A stretch of 64,000 bases of DNA from Piscicola geometra (lineage: Eukaryota > Annelida > Clitellata > Hirudinida > Piscicolidae): NCBI GenBank assembly GCA_943735955.1, contig OX030966.1:3181011-3245010 (forward strand), written 5' to 3'. A program made the position numbers and the translations under genes. How positions within the stretch are numbered: position 1 is the stretch's first letter; every line of letters starts with the position of its first letter. Positions 20,170-34,900 of this stretch are shown here, in pieces. Under the pieces are notes generated by a model. The model did not search any database. It was not told the origin of the DNA and saw only the letters and a list, made by a program, of their open reading frames with translations.

Positions 20170-21413
20170 ATGGGTCGCAAAATTACAAAAGAATGCTCAC
20201 AATGTTTTAAGCAGGTGATATGACATTTGATTTTTTTTTAAATCAGCAATTTTATAAAATACATTTCAACAAACTAAATAAACGACGTTAAAATACTTAA
20301 TTACTTTAACTTTTACTTTAAAGTTTAAAATTAAAATTTGAAGGTTCCATCTGCCAGAAAAATCTGCCCTGATTGTGGTTTTAAGTTTGGCGGATCGTCT
20401 TTTGCAGGTTAAATGACTTTTTTTGAATATTAAAGATTTTTTTACAATTTCATATTTTCTTTAAAAAATTATTATATTATATTAATGATAGTTTTAATAT
20501 ATTAATTGTTAAAGAATACTTTTTATTAATTAGTTTCTAGCAAGAACAACAGCAATTACAACAAAAAGAAAATGAATTCAAACAACAACAAAAATATAAA
20601 TGACAATGAAGACAGTGTTACATATAATGATGATGCTAGAACTACTAAAACTAATGATACTACTACTATGAATACTACTGATACTACTACCATTAGTACT
20701 ACTGATACTACTACTAATATTCTGTGTACTATTGGAATGACAAAAACAGTCAGTGAAACAACAATACAAACATCACCACTATCATCAGCACCATCTTCAA
20801 CACCATCATCATCTGCACCATCATTATCATCATCAATACTCCCCTTCATTGCTACAAAGCATACAACTTACTTTAATGGTGATGGTGATGATGTACTGGA
20901 TAATGATTTTGAAGATGATGATGATGATGATGAAGAGGGTGTAACTGAAACTATTCAGAATTCATATAATACAAATACTTTTACGGATAATAAAAATAAA
21001 ATTACTACTAATAATAATAATAAATGTGATGATACCAATGATGAAAACAATGATATTAAAAATGTAACTAAACTGAGTACAATTGACATGAAAAGTGTTG
21101 ATAATGATATTTATAATGATGATGATGGTTCTGGAGCTAAACATAAAGTGAGTAAGTCAGATAGTTTTGATGATGATATTCAATCAAGAAACGGTAGTGA
21201 TATTAGTTATTCACATTTGTATGTTAATAATAATAATAATAATAATAATAAAACAAATAATAATGATGCTGATGATGATGATATTGATGATGATAATGAT
21301 GGTAATGATGATGTTGATGATAATGATAATTCAAGTTCTAGTGTGAACAATATTGTTGGCTCAGCTGTTGTTGAAATGGATGGCGATGGTAAGACAAAGT
21401 TTGATGGTGGTGG

Positions 21414-21444
<31 letters not shown>

Positions 21445-23798
21445 GATGATGATGGTGGTGTTGATGATGGTGATGGTGGTGGTGATGATGATGGTGGTAA
21501 TATAAAAAAAGATGAAAACTACGGTTTTGGTCCTGATGGTGATGATACTAGTCATAATAAAAGCAAAGACAATATTGTGTCCAGTAAAAATACCAGCTAC
21601 AACAGAGACAACAACAATGATGATAACAACAACAACAACGTCATCAACATCACTTCAGCATTAACCACCATCTCAACAACTCCCACTACTAACCACACTA
21701 TCGACACAACAAAAACTACTGATAACACTACTACTACTACTTTTACTACTACTAATACTAGTACTACTACTACTAGCACCCCCACTCTCAGCATCGCAAT
21801 AGACACTACTACTACCACTACTACTATCATGACTACCAGCAACAATGTAACGAGTGTTGTAGAGGGGGTGATGGGGAGGAGGAGGAGGGGCAGGGAGAAA
21901 CCACACTTCTTCGATCCTCTAGAGTATTGCGTGTCCTTCAGGAAGGTGGGTTGGGGTAGTGATGAGGGGGGTGGGTAGGAATGTGGTGGGTTAGGTTGGG
22001 GTAGTGATGAGGTGGGTGGATAGGAATGTGGTGGGTTAGGTTGGGGTAGTGATGAGGTGGGTGGATAGGAATGTGGTGGGTTAGGTTGGGGTAGTGATGA
22101 GGGGGGTGGGTAGGAATGTGGTGGGTTAGGTTGGGGTAGTGATGAGGGGGTGGGTAGGAATGTGGTGGGTTAGGTCGGGGTAGTGATGAGGGGGGTGGGT
22201 AGGAATGTGGTGGGTTAGGTTGGGGTAGTGATGAGGTGGGTGGATAGGAATGTGGTGGGTTAGGTTGGGGTAGTGATGAGGGGGGTGGGTAGGAATGTGG
22301 TGGGTTAGGTTGGGGTAGTGATGAGGGGGTGGGTAGGAATGTGGTGGGTTAGGTTGGGGTAGTGATGAGGGGGGTGGGTAGGAATGTGGTGGGTTAGGTT
22401 GGGGTAGTGATGAGGGGGTGGGTAGGAATGTGGTGGGTTAGGTTGGGGTAGTGATGAGGGGGGTGGGTAGGAATGTGGTGGGTTAGGTTGGGGTAGTGAT
22501 GAGGGGGTTGGGTAAGAATGTAGTGGGTTAGGTTGGGGTAGTGATGAGGTGGGTGGGTAGGAGTGTGTTGGGTTAGGTTGAGGTAGTGATGGGGGGGGTG
22601 GGTAGGAATGTGGTAGGTTAGGTTGGGGTAGTGAAGAGGGGGGTGGGTAGGAATGTGGTGGGTTAGGTTGGGGTAGTGAAGAGGGAGGTGGGTAGGAATG
22701 TGGTGGGTTAGGTCGGGGTAGTATGAATGAGGTGGGTGGGTAGGAATGTGGTGGGTTAGGTTGGGGTAGTGATGAGGGGGGTGGGTAGGAATGTGGTGGG
22801 TTAGGTTGGGGTAGTGAAGAGGGGGGTGGGTAGGAATGTGGTGGGTTAGGTTGGGGTAGTGATGAGGTGGGTGGGTGGGTGAGCGTAGGAAGGAATGAAT
22901 GTGGAGGGGGGAGAGTGGTTGGGGTGAGAAAGAGTGAAGGTTACATTTATAGTAGCAAGTTCGTGTAAAGGTAAGTTGGATTTGATGTGAAGTCATGAGA
23001 GTATGATGATGATGATGATGATAAAATGATGATGATAATGATTAGGATTAGGATTTTTTTTAATGAAGCGCTTAATAAGTTTATACTTGATTCATTTTTC
23101 CGCTCGATCCATCTTCTCAGAAGCGCAGAGTAACCAAAAAAGCAATCGTTGCAACAACTTCTTATAATAACATCAACAACAATAACAACAATAATTTGTA
23201 TAATAATAATAGTAATGATAATAAAAATAAGAATGCAAATAATGAAGGTGTTAATTATATAAAAAATAATCATTATAATTATAATAATAACAGTCATTAC
23301 ACACCTATTAGTAGTACCTCTATAATTGGATCTTCTGCAAATAATCACTTGTTTGGGAATAAAAAGAATAATAATCTAATTATAAAAAATAATAAAATTA
23401 ATTTGAACGATATTAACAATAATATTAAAAACGTACAATGCTTACGTAGTATGACCACTAGGAGGACTACTAGTATTAATAATAATGATAATAATACTGA
23501 TAATATCAATAGTTTTAATAAAAACACTAATAATAATAATTATAATAATGGCCAAATTTCAAACAAAAGTCATTTGAGCATTTGCAGCAACATCAACAGA
23601 AATTCTGGATACATCTCTCAACACAACAACAACAACACTCCAACAAAGAACATCAGCAACAACACACCCCCTAAAGGCAACTACAACAAAGATGACGATT
23701 CTCCTTTCAAAAACAACAACAACAACAACAACAGCCACAACCACAACATCCTCTATGAAATCAACAGGAAAATGTTTTTCATATCCGCCCAACCCTGA
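20170..23798 (+). CDS. Enlarged C16orf87 homologue (UPF0547 zinc ribbon)
   Basis: Exons: 20170-20214, 20344-~20396, 20541-21945, 23121-23798 (stop TGA). The N terminus MGRKITKECSQCFKQ joined to VPSARKICPDCGFKFG gives the C-x2-C ... C-x2-C knuckle of human C16orf87 (CPECDQQVPVACKSCPCGY). Further shared pieces are a basic KKRRVTKK patch and the C-terminal helix YEINRKMF (human AEINRKII). Between them lie ~600 residues of Asn, Thr and Asp runs; total length is about 726 residues against 154 in human. The usual donor after GCAG at 20407 would cause an early stop; donor GGATC|GTCTTT (end 20396) restores the frame but is weak. Function is unknown in the family; a nuclear role is only inferred from the basic patches. 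Confidence 0.6.
21946..22880 (+). repeat. 45-bp minisatellite starting at a splice donor
   Basis: About 21 copies of a G-rich unit containing GTGGGTTAGGTTGGGGTAGT. The first copy begins at the donor itself (AGGAAG|GTGGGTTGGGG), and every unit carries donor-like GTGGGT. The sense strand is G-rich throughout. Confidence 0.9.
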
Positions 23799-24766
23799 TT
23801 GTATGACGTCATGAAACAATTTGTTTACTATAATGACGGCATCTAATGATGATTGTTTTGAAAGTAAAAGGTCATTTGATTTATTATTTTTTAATTAAAA
23901 AAATCATTTTTGCAAAATTAAAGTTTCTGTGTTGCGAAATGTATGATGAACATAGATTCAGACTATTTACATTTCGAGCTATATAATTGTTGAAGGCTGT
24001 TTCTCTTCGGTGTCTCTTAGTTTGACGTGTGCAGTTGAATTTTACTTTGTTTGTAGACTCGGAAAAACTCATTTTCACTGTATAAACAACCTTTACAAAT
24101 TCTGTGTTTTCGTCAATTCAGCCATCTCCATTCATTTTTCACCTTCATCACTAATTCATTCATTCAGTACCCATTCACCAGCCATTCACCAGCAATTCAC
24201 CATTCGTTGAAAGATTTTGCAATGTTTATTTGCCAAGCGCTGGAAACCATGGCAACACAATCTTCGGGCTTTAGTTTCCAATTTGAATGAGTAATAAGTC
24301 TATCTAAAATGCATACTTTGCGTGTGTGTTTGTATCTGTGCGTGTGTGTTTGTATGTGTGTTTATAAAAAAATAATAGACAAATAAAACATAAGTAAAAC
24401 TTCCTATAATGAAAATAATATTTATTAATATTCTCATTATAATTATACGAGTAATTTGAAAACTATTTTTAATAATTAACAATTATATATATATATATAA
24501 TTTAATTCTATCAGCAATAGAAAATGTCGGTAGTAAAGCTTAAAGATGAATCAGAATCGTCATCATCATCCTCATTCATTAAATTATTTCAATTTTTAAT
24601 TGAGTTATAATTAATTAATATAATCATCAAAACTTCATCATCAATTAAGAAATCCCCTCCCCTTCAACCCTGTCTAATCACAGCATGACAACCTCATCAT
24701 ACCCAGAACCACCATCAATCATCATCACCAAACCCATCATCATTATCATCAGCAGCCCCATCATCA
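23799..24766. other. Spacer between C16orf87-like and NUP98-NUP96 genes
   Basis: AT-rich, with a short CATT-type run near 24130-24205. On the minus strand ATG at 24072 (context AAAATGAGT) opens a frame of MSFSESTNKVKF, followed by a basic stretch and a possible donor CGAAAT|GTAAAT. This could be a small first exon, possibly of the CEP170-like gene, but no homology supports it. Confidence 0.35.
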
Positions 24767-27700
24767 TCAGCACATGACGTCATCGACACGAGAGGTCACG
24801 TGCAGGCTCCAGGCGGGACCAAGGCAGTCGACTGGCAAGGGCAGGCGCAGTTGCATGTCTGCTAGGTGTCTGATGGGTGGGATGGATGGATGGAGTGGGA
24901 TGGATGGATGGGTGGATGGATGGATGTCTGCTAGGTGTCTGATGGGTGGGTGAGATGGATGGATGGATGTCTGCTAGGTGTCTGATGGGTGGGATGGATG
25001 GATGGAGTGGGTGGGATGGATGGTTGAATGCATGTCTACTAGGCGTCTGATGGGTGGGATGGATGGGTGGAGTGGGTGGGTGGATGTCTGCTAGGTGCCT
25101 GATGGGTGGGATGGATGGGGTGGGTGGGTGGGTTGAAGAGAATGGGTGGAAAAGGGCGGATGAGGAATGGGTGGGCTGGGTGGGTGAGCAATGGTGGGTG
25201 AAAGAGTGTGAATAGGTTGGAGAGGGTGTATTATAAGACAAGAAAGTTGTGAAAAAACGAAAATTGTAGCATACAAAAAAAAGAAAAACACAGCAATACA
25301 ATGCAACTTACTTGTAGCGATCATCCGAATCATCATCATCACCCCCATCAGCCGCTGAATCTGATTGGTGTCTGAGAAGTAAGCTGATGCCCTTGAAGAT
25401 GGCCTTGCTGATGATGCTGCAAGAGAGTCTGCGTGGTGATGATGATGATGGTGGTGGTGGTGATTATGATAATCATGATGGTAATAAGATGGAGGTGGAA
25501 AAGTGCTAAAAACTAAATAAAAATAATCGAAATAAGAACTCTATTCATCCTCCCCATCATCATCATCATCATCATCATCAGCAAAATCACTATCAAGAAC
25601 AAACTTTTCGATAGGCGACTTGTTGGGGAGGGTGTTGATGGCAGACGAGGTCGCCTCAACCAAACTCTGAAGCTTCGACACATCCGAAGCAGTAGTAGTA
25701 GTAGTAGTGGCATCACCCTCCTCGCACCCCTCAATCCTCTTCACCAGGCGAACCATCTCCACAAACTGCACATACAAGCGGGCCAGTCCACTATTGCAAA
25801 CAGGGGCGTCAAGCCTAGAATCCGCAACCTCTAAAATCGGCCGTAACCAGTACTCAATGGCAGAGTGCCTACCTTGCACCACCATTGTGGGTATGAGACG
25901 TTCCTGAAGCAGGAGGAGGTACTGTGGGAGGAGAGAAGCCTTAAAGAGATGGAGGGCTTGCAGGCTGACCACCCCCCTTGCGGCACACCTCATTGCCTTC
26001 GCCTCGTGCACCCACACCCGCGGAACGCCCAACCTCTCCACCACAAAGGTTTCCCGCTCGTTTAGAAGTTTGTCTCCGTCTGCTTTCAAATTTTTGGCGG
26101 GCTTTTTAAACATTCCACTATCATCATTATCATCATCGTCATCGTCGTCATCACTATCAGCTTCGTCTTCATCGTCATCATCAGTCATCTTATTCGAGCA
26201 CGTGACGTTTCTTGAGATGATCTTTTTGACGGCGTCTTTACGACTGTTTGCATGGTGGTGATGATGATGATGATAGTCCTCATGGAATTAACCAACCACT
26301 CACCCATACCCCCTTTTCAAACCCTAACACACACAAGCATCCCCCCCCACACCCTACCACAAACCAAACGCCCCCTCCCTCCCACCACCCACCTGAGAGG
26401 CTGATCAATATGCATGAGCACAAAGACCGCCCACCACCACAGCCCCGAGGCTTCTAATTGGCTGGCGAAGTTGTGACAGACGTGCGCGTGGTGGTGGCTG
26501 CTAAGGTGCCGGTAGTTGAGGCTTCCCAGCAGTTTCAGTAGGTGCCAGCTGTCAAGGTCGTGTGATGATGATGATGATTATGGCGCTGTTGATGATGATG
26601 ATGATTATGGCGCTGTTGATGATGATAATAGTTCCTTATGAACACCTAAAACTTACAAAAACTAACTCCAAACCCCCACAACCCCAATTTAACATTATTA
26701 TTTCTATTATTACTAGTATCATCATCATCAACGCCCACACCGACCAACCTGCAGCTGTAGTCGAGTTCATCTGGCATGCAGGTGAGGGGGTTGAGGAGGA
26801 GGTGGAGGGGGTGGTACTTGTGGCTGAAGAGCTTCAACAGGTGATACACCACGTCACAAACCATCTTCGGGTCAGCGCCACAACTACCAACCACCCCCCC
26901 ACCCTTACCATCATTACCACCAGCACCCCCTTCTCCCATTACTGCACCACCATCACTATCATCACCACCACCGCCACCTTGCCCCCCCTCAGCGTAGGGG
27001 GGGTGGGGTGGGGGGACGAATATTTGGGGCGAATGGTAGGCCTCTTCGTACTCTTGTAGGGCGGTTGGAATACTACTCGTGCATGGTGTGGTGTACCTGG
27101 GAAGAGAGAGAGTGGGGTTAGAGATGGTTGAGTGAGAAAGAGGGAGGGAGAGGGGGTTATGAATGGTTAAGTGAGAAAGAGGGAGGGAGAGGGGGTTAGA
27201 AATGGTTGTGATTTTCAAAAATTTCTGCCTAAATTCAACTATAATTCTTACCAATACTATACCCTCTCACCAGCCATAAATCCACAAACAGCCATCAACC
27301 AGTTTCCCCCTCCCACCTACCACACCCCCTCCCAAACCACATCCCATCCACCAATCCCCCCATTCACCAAACCCTTTACCTACAATACCAACCACATCCA
27401 TCCATCCATCAACCCACAACCCCCACACACCACAAATGCACTCCAAATGCCCTTCTCCAATCGAGTCCCTCACAACAATTGAGGGGGCGGCAAGCCCGTG
27501 GTCTGTGCAAGAAGGCCATGCCCGACAAGAGGCATACAGTCTTCAAGAGAGGGTCACTGAGGAGAAGGTCGGTCTGGTGTGGGGGTGGTGGAGGGTGAAG
27601 TTAGGGTTAGGGTGGTGGGGTATGAAGTTTGATGGGGGTGGGGAGAAGGTTAAACGGTGGTGGTGTGATGAAGTGGTTGAGATGAGGCAGTTTGAGCTGA

Positions 27701-28908
27701 GAATGCCAATTAATCGCATCAAAAATCATTCACTCCTCACCAGTTCCCAACCACATCATCACCGAGATCATCATCATCTCCACAATCACCCCCACCACCA
27801 CCACCATTATCATCACCTTGTTCTCCACCCACTGCATCAGCTGTTTCTTCAGCAACATCCTATCATCATCGCCCAAGGTGCTCTGTGATAGGAGGAGAGA
27901 CAGACCCGCCTCCTTCATGCTCAACGCTGATTGGACCGCCTTCTTGAGCATCCGACCAGTCACGTACGAGTAAACTACAAATGCGTCGTCGCTATTGGTT
28001 GCCGTAGATTTGGCCTTAGAGCGTCTGTGAGATTCTATCTGGAGATGAGGAAGATGATGTTGATGACTTAGGAGAAATAGAGTAAAATAATTCAAAGAAC
28101 TAAATGATGATAATTACTTAAAATCATTCGTTAAAAATGATTATTAAATCCTCCAAAAACCGAAGATGAGACCCTAACCCATCGCCCATCAATCAACCCA
28201 TGCTACCATCCACCAACCTCCTTCTTGACCACATCCCTGCAACTCCTCGACAACCACTGCGACAACCTCATCTTCCTCACCATCGCGACGAAATAATCGT
28301 CATCAATACCCTTCCCTCCATCCGCCTCACTCGACCACTTCGTCGTTCTCTCCATCCATTCACTCATCCCACCGTCCATGCCGTCATCCACCCTTCCATC
28401 CCTCCATCCATTTACTCCTTCATCCAAGCCCTTCAACTCCCCCCACAAAGCCCAGCATAACCTCCACACCGATATCATACGCCGTGTCCAATCTGTGGTT
28501 ATGGGGGTGGTGATGGTGGTTGAGGTGATGGATGGTGGTGGTGGTGTAGCTAAGGCTTTGCAATGTCAACAAGATTAATCGATTTTCTAAATTATTCTTT
28601 ATTTTTTTATCTCACAATTATTTCATCGCCAAAATGAATCGACTATAGTTTTTGTTTACAAATATTTAACTCCAAAAAAAATTTGAATTTTGAAACAACC
28701 AACCTGATTGGTTAGAGAGTCTTTTGAGACAGCCAATCATCGACCTCATCAGAGCCTGAGGATCACTACCATAACTCACAAATGGACAATCATCATCAAC
28801 ACCACCTCTCCACTCATTTCTACGTGTATCATTATCACCACCAACATCATCTTCATCGCCTCTTACATCATCGCAATCCATGTTATCATCGTCACTCGCC
28901 ATTTTGGC

Positions 28909-28939
<31 letters not shown>

Positions 28940-31900
28940 CTCTTCCTCCTCCTCCTCATCTTCTTCTTCTTCTCCATGTTACACTGAGATAGCTCAACTT
29001 CCAAACAGGCCACTAAATGAGACTGTTTAAAAGTAATTAATTTTGAAGAAAAAAAAAGTATATATTTAAAAAAGATTTATTTATACAAAATCATCCTCAT
29101 CATTATCATAAACGCCACCATTATCCTCATCATCAATATCATCATCATCATAATCCACCATCACTCACCTTTCCTGCATCTCCACCAAACCATGGGGGAA
29201 TGGCCAATGCCTCCACCTCCACCACCCTACCGCCTCTCCCCCCCACCTGCCTCTTCTGATACAAGCCCAAACCATCATCATCATCACCACCAGCACCAGC
29301 ACCACCACCCAGCTTAGCAAGCATCCATCCATCACGATGCCTATCGTGGAAGCAACAAGGCCTGAAAGAGACGCCATGGTAGAGAGAAAGATCGGTGGCG
29401 GAATGCTGTTTTTGGTGGATGACAGAATGGATGAATGGGATGGCCTGGGTCTTGAGGGATTGTGGGATTGGCATGGCGGGTAGTGAGTCGGGGATGGGGA
29501 TGCTTGCGAGGGGGTGGTGGTGCGAGGGGGGTTGCACTTTTAGTTGCGGCTCGAGTGGTATCGTGAGTTGTTGTTGTTGTTGCTTATGTTGTTGTTGTTG
29601 TTGAGGAAGAGTTTCTTGTTGCTTTCTGAAGGTCGTTGCATCTCTCAGCAACAAACCCTCATCCAAACGACCTTCAACAAATATGTTAGTTTATTATTCC
29701 ATTTAAAAAAATTTATTAGTATTATTATTATTATTATTATTTATCAATATTACTACATCAAAAAGTAATCGTTAACCTCAATATAAGTTAATTTGTAGTA
29801 ATAAAAAAAAAGCAAAAAAATATTTTAAAATTTAAAGTGTAACATTACTCACCACTACTCCCGCGTGATTCCACCATACTACCCAAGACCACATTTCTAT
29901 TCATCTTTCCATCACCACCATGATGAACATCATCATCACCACCATCGTCCTCATTATCATCATCACCACCACCAAATATGTATGCCTTTTGAAGCTGAAT
30001 TCGTTCTGACGTCACACCACGCAATCTCATGTCTGTCACCATGTCGTACCCCACCTCCTCCATCCCTACCCCACCCTCTCCCCCGTCATCATCATCACCA
30101 CCATCCTCCACACAGCCACCATCATCGTATTCATCATCATCATCGTGATCATCATCATCATGAATATATCCGCCCAATCCTCTGTGTACTCTTTCGCTTC
30201 TTATCTTGCCATCATCATCAACACCACCACTCCTATGATCAGCATCATCATCATCACCATACGCTCTACTCACTACATCAACAACGTCATCATTTACTAC
30301 GACGATATCATCATCATCATCACCACCCATGGGCACTTCTTGCTCATTGTCCTTCTCTGTATGCCTGGCTGTATGCTTGCTTGTATCTCTGAGACGAGCT
30401 TTAGAATCATTATCATGACCATCATCATCATCATCATCATCATCACTGCTAGTATCATTCAGCAAACTCAAGACATTCGGGTAGATGGGAGTGTAGGATG
30501 GTGATGATTGTAATACTTGTTGGTTGTTGTTAAGATTTTGTTGTTGTTGAAGTTTATGTTGCACCCTCAGTTGCTGATCTAGTGTCGTACTGGTTGTTGA
30601 AAAAAGTCTCGGAGCCCTGTGATTGGCCAGATGATCAGCCGGTAGGGTGATGGTGGCCGTTGATAGGCTGGGCTGGGGAGGAAAGGACGATTTGATTGGA
30701 TGAGGCGCCGTAGAGGGCGTGGCCTGGTCTTGGTCGCTATCGTCTGATTCGTCGTTCAGGGAGTACTTGGAAAAGTGCTCTACCTATCGTGGTGGTCACG
30801 TGGTAGTGGTGGTGATGATGATGATGATAGTCGGTAATTAGATATATCAAACGCAAAAAATTCTCAAACATAAGAATGAGCTCTTCCTTCTTTTCCAAAC
30901 TCTCCCCATCCACCTCCTCCCCATCCACCTCCTCCCCATCCACCTCCTCCCCATCCACCTCCTCCCCATCCACCTCTTCCCCATCCACCTCTTCCCCATC
31001 CACCTCTTCCCCATCCACCTCTTCCCCATCCACCTCTTCCCCATCCACCTCTTCCCCATCCACCTCTTCCCCATCCACCTCCTCCCCATCCACCTCCTCC
31101 CCATCCACCTCCTCCCCATCCACCTCTTTCCCCATCATACGACACTTGAACCCTTCCCCATGCTAACAAATCCTCGTCCTATTCCAAACCCATCCCATCC
31201 CATGCCAATCTCATCCACACCCACTCAAACCCACCCACCAAGAAGATGAACTCCCCTTCCTTGGTGAAGTCGACGAACTGCGCTCCCATTTTGGCGCTCT
31301 TCCTCTGTAACTTCCGTATGTATCCCATCTCCTTGAGGCGTGTGTAGTCCTGTGATTTGGAAGTGGAGGGATTGGATGGGATGGAGGGAAGGGTAGCATG
31401 GAAGGTGTGGGAATGGTGGGATGGCAATTGGGTGAGATGGGATGAATGGGAGTGGGGTGAGATGGGATGGATGGGAGTGGGGTGAGATGGGATGGATGGG
31501 AGTGGGGTGGGAGGGATGAATGAGATAGGATGAGTGAAGAGTGGGTGATACACTGCCTCGACACTGCCACGAACATCCCTCCACCACTCACAGTGATCAA
31601 CTTGCCAGTGCTCTTATCGACTGGGAAGGCCTTTTCCAGTGTCACCTGAGTTTTTGAAAAAGTTATTATTGATTGTATTATATTATACACCACTCCATCC
31701 ATTCCATTTAACCCACCCTCCCCTCCATCCACTATCCCTCCATCCATCATCCCCCTCCCATCCATCTAAGCCCCTCCCATCCATCTGAGCCCTTCCCCCC
31801 TACTTGCGCCCTTTTGTTGAGTCCTTGCCCCTGTGGTGGCTTGGTCGCTTCGCTCGGGTAAATCTCCAACTCCTTGGAACGGAAGAATACTGGGGGGAGG

Positions 31901-34900
31901 GAGGGAAGAAAAGGGGGATGGATGGAGGGAGAAAGGGGGAATGGATGGAGGAAGAAATGGAGGAATGGATGGAGGGAGAAATGGGGGATGGATGCAGGGA
32001 GAAAAGAGGAATGGATGGAGGGAGAAAGGGTTGAATTAAGGGTGAAAATAGAATAGTCGGAATAACAAAAATGCTTTGAAATTTTTTTTTCTAGCAACAA
32101 CCAAGCCATCTATCCCAACTCCTCCCCCCTCCCCTCACCAATCTCGTCCAGATCCATCCCAGCTACATTCGTCAGGCCGGGGAACATGACCGACCCATAA
32201 CCCTCCCTGCCGAGCACCAAGCCCTCCACCCAGCATTCGCCCCCCTCATCCACCATCATGGCCATCCTCTTCACGCTCGGGATGCTGTAGTAACCCTCCC
32301 TTGCTAGTGTTACTCCACTGGTGTTGTTGCTGTTGCTGTTCCTCGTGTGTGGTGACGTGTGTGGTGATGTGTGTGGAGATGTGTGCGTGTTTTTCTGTGA
32401 CTTGTTCGTTCTCGGAGAAGTCTGTGGATGTGTGGAATGGGATAATTGTATTGGCTATGGTATCGTTATCACCATCGCTACGCAAAGTTTTCATTGAATA
32501 AATTATGAAATGTGAATATTTTAATATCAATTATTAACAATACTATCCAATTAATTTTATTAAAATAATAATAATAATAATAACAAAGATGATTATTATT
32601 ATTAACCAAATCTCCTTTGTTCATATTTCTGATGACGTTGAATTCCGTCATTGTGTTGTCAATGAGAGGACTGCAGTGATGATGATGAGGATGATGATGA
32701 TGATGATGGTGATGATGATGGTAATGATGATGATGGTGATGATGATGGTGAGGATGTAGAGTTTGTAGCAATTTTAGAATCACAGCTGATAGTGGATTAA
32801 TTGCAAAAATAGAAATAAAAAAATGGAAAGTCTAGTTTTAAAACATAATCATCATCCTCATCATCATCATCATCATCATCACCACGATCATCATCATTAT
32901 CCTCATCATCATCATCTTGAGACACAAACCCGTTGTTGCTGAATGAGTGGTTGTTGAAGAGGTTGTTGCGTAGGCTCCTAAGAGAGAATGAAAAACTAAT
33001 TAAACATAGCCATTATCATCATCATCATAATCATCATTATAATTATCATCCTCTTTATCATTATATTTAATAGCACCATAACCATCAATGTTATCATTTT
33101 CAGCATCATATTCATAAATATCCTCATCATTATTACAAGCATACTAATTAATATCATCATCATCATCAGACAAAACGACCACAATCATCCCTATCCCCCC
33201 CCCCAACAATCATTATCATCACCACCTCTCAGGCGAGTAATACTCATCCGAAGCGTAATCCAAGCCTTGCTCGGGTGGCCTATCGCGTTGGTAGTTGGCT
33301 GCCAGTGCCAAAGCTTGCGGGTTCAATTCCTTGTAATTCCGTTTAGTTGATGAGGATGATGATGAGTGTTGCTTGTCTAGTGGAAGATGCTTTTCGTCTT
33401 CGTCTAGTTCGTCGAATATGTGCGTCTGTGTGGTTGTAGCAGTGTTGTTGTGGGTGTGTTAGTTGATGTGGTTGTGGTGCATTTAGTGGTACAAACAGTT
33501 GTTTTGGTAGTGGTTTTTGGTTACTTTTCCCATTGTATTTAAAAAATATATATATATATATAATTACATAAAGATATAACTTTCTACTTCCTTTTGAACT
33601 CACAAATCTTTCCCTCCTCCCCCCCCCCCCCACCTTGACCGCAGGCGAAAACGCCTTGGGGGTGGTCTTGAGTTTGTGGCCCGTGGACGCCTTCATGTGC
33701 GAGACCAGAAGAGACTTCTGAGCGACCGGATTGGTGGGCCGAGTTAGCTCCTCCTTTCTCTGGGGGTCCTATTGGTTGGTTGGTGGTTTATTGGTGGGTT
33801 TAATGGTCAGTGGGCCAATGATTAGAAAAGAATGCCAAATAATTTTTTATCTCTCATCAAAAATGTAAACTCCAGTGATTCACTTCCAAATACCTCCATA
33901 CTTACCACAACCGATTTCCAAACGGCATCTCCCACTTCCCCCTCCCCTCCCAAAAAAAAACCCGCACCCTCAACCACCCCCACCCCCACCAACCAGCACG
34001 AGGTTCTTGAACAATGGCGAATCCCCATATGGTGATCTATTTATAGCCTTGATGTGCTCATTTATCTGCTGTACCCACGCGTCATTGGGTGGTTGAGGCG
34101 CCCCGAGCCCTCCCACACCGCCTGTCTGATTGGTTGGCGCTGCGAGGGTGGGGGCGGGGTTTGTGGCGAAGGAGGAGCCGAGGTTGAAGCCTGGATGTGG
34201 GGAGGGGGGTTGAGATGATAATCATAATCATCATCGTCAACATCATCATCAGTATTCATAACTTGCCACGATGATAACGATAATCAGGTATGATAATTTT
34301 GACTAAATTCACTAAAAATATAAACACAATCCAAACTCCACCATCCTTCCCTCTGTATCCTTCACCACTATAACACCCCCTACCCACTATCAAACCCCCC
34401 CCCCCCCCCCAAAACCAACCAGGGGTGGCCGTCCCTCCAAACAGACTGCCAGCCGGCTTGGCGGCCCCGAAGAAAGAGGTGTTGTTGTTGGCTGCAAGGG
34501 CGCCAAAGGCGGGTGTTTGTAGCGTGGTCGAAGCTGCCGGTGTGGCTCCGAAGCCTGGAGGTCGAGGTGGAGTGGGTGGAGGTGGAGGTGTAGTGGGTGG
34601 AGATGGAGTGGGTGGAGGTGGAGTAGGTAGAGGTGGAGTGGGTGGAGGTGGAGTGGGTGGAGGTGGAGTGGGTGGAGGTGGAGTGGGTGGAGGTGGAGTA
34701 GGTGGAGGTGGAGTGGGTAAATGTATCAAAAGAAAGAATGGAAGAGAGATCACAAAAATAAATTTGAATGTTTGAAGAAAATAAATAAAATTTGTTTCCT
34801 GCTTTTACAGCCAATTCATAATGCACCCCCAAAAAACTACGCATTACACACATGTATTCTAATTAAAATTCGGTCAAAATTTTTAAAGCCAAAACACCCC

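Noticed and set aside
22394..22996. Pro/His/Thr-rich minus-strand protein
   Set aside because: Product of the 45-bp minisatellite, whose length is a multiple of three; it is intronic in the plus-strand zinc-ribbon gene.
30864..31169. Ser-Pro-Ser-Thr and Gly-Trp-Gly repeat proteins
   Set aside because: The 15-bp unit is a multiple of three, so it is open in several frames on both strands; it lies within a NUP98-NUP96 intron.
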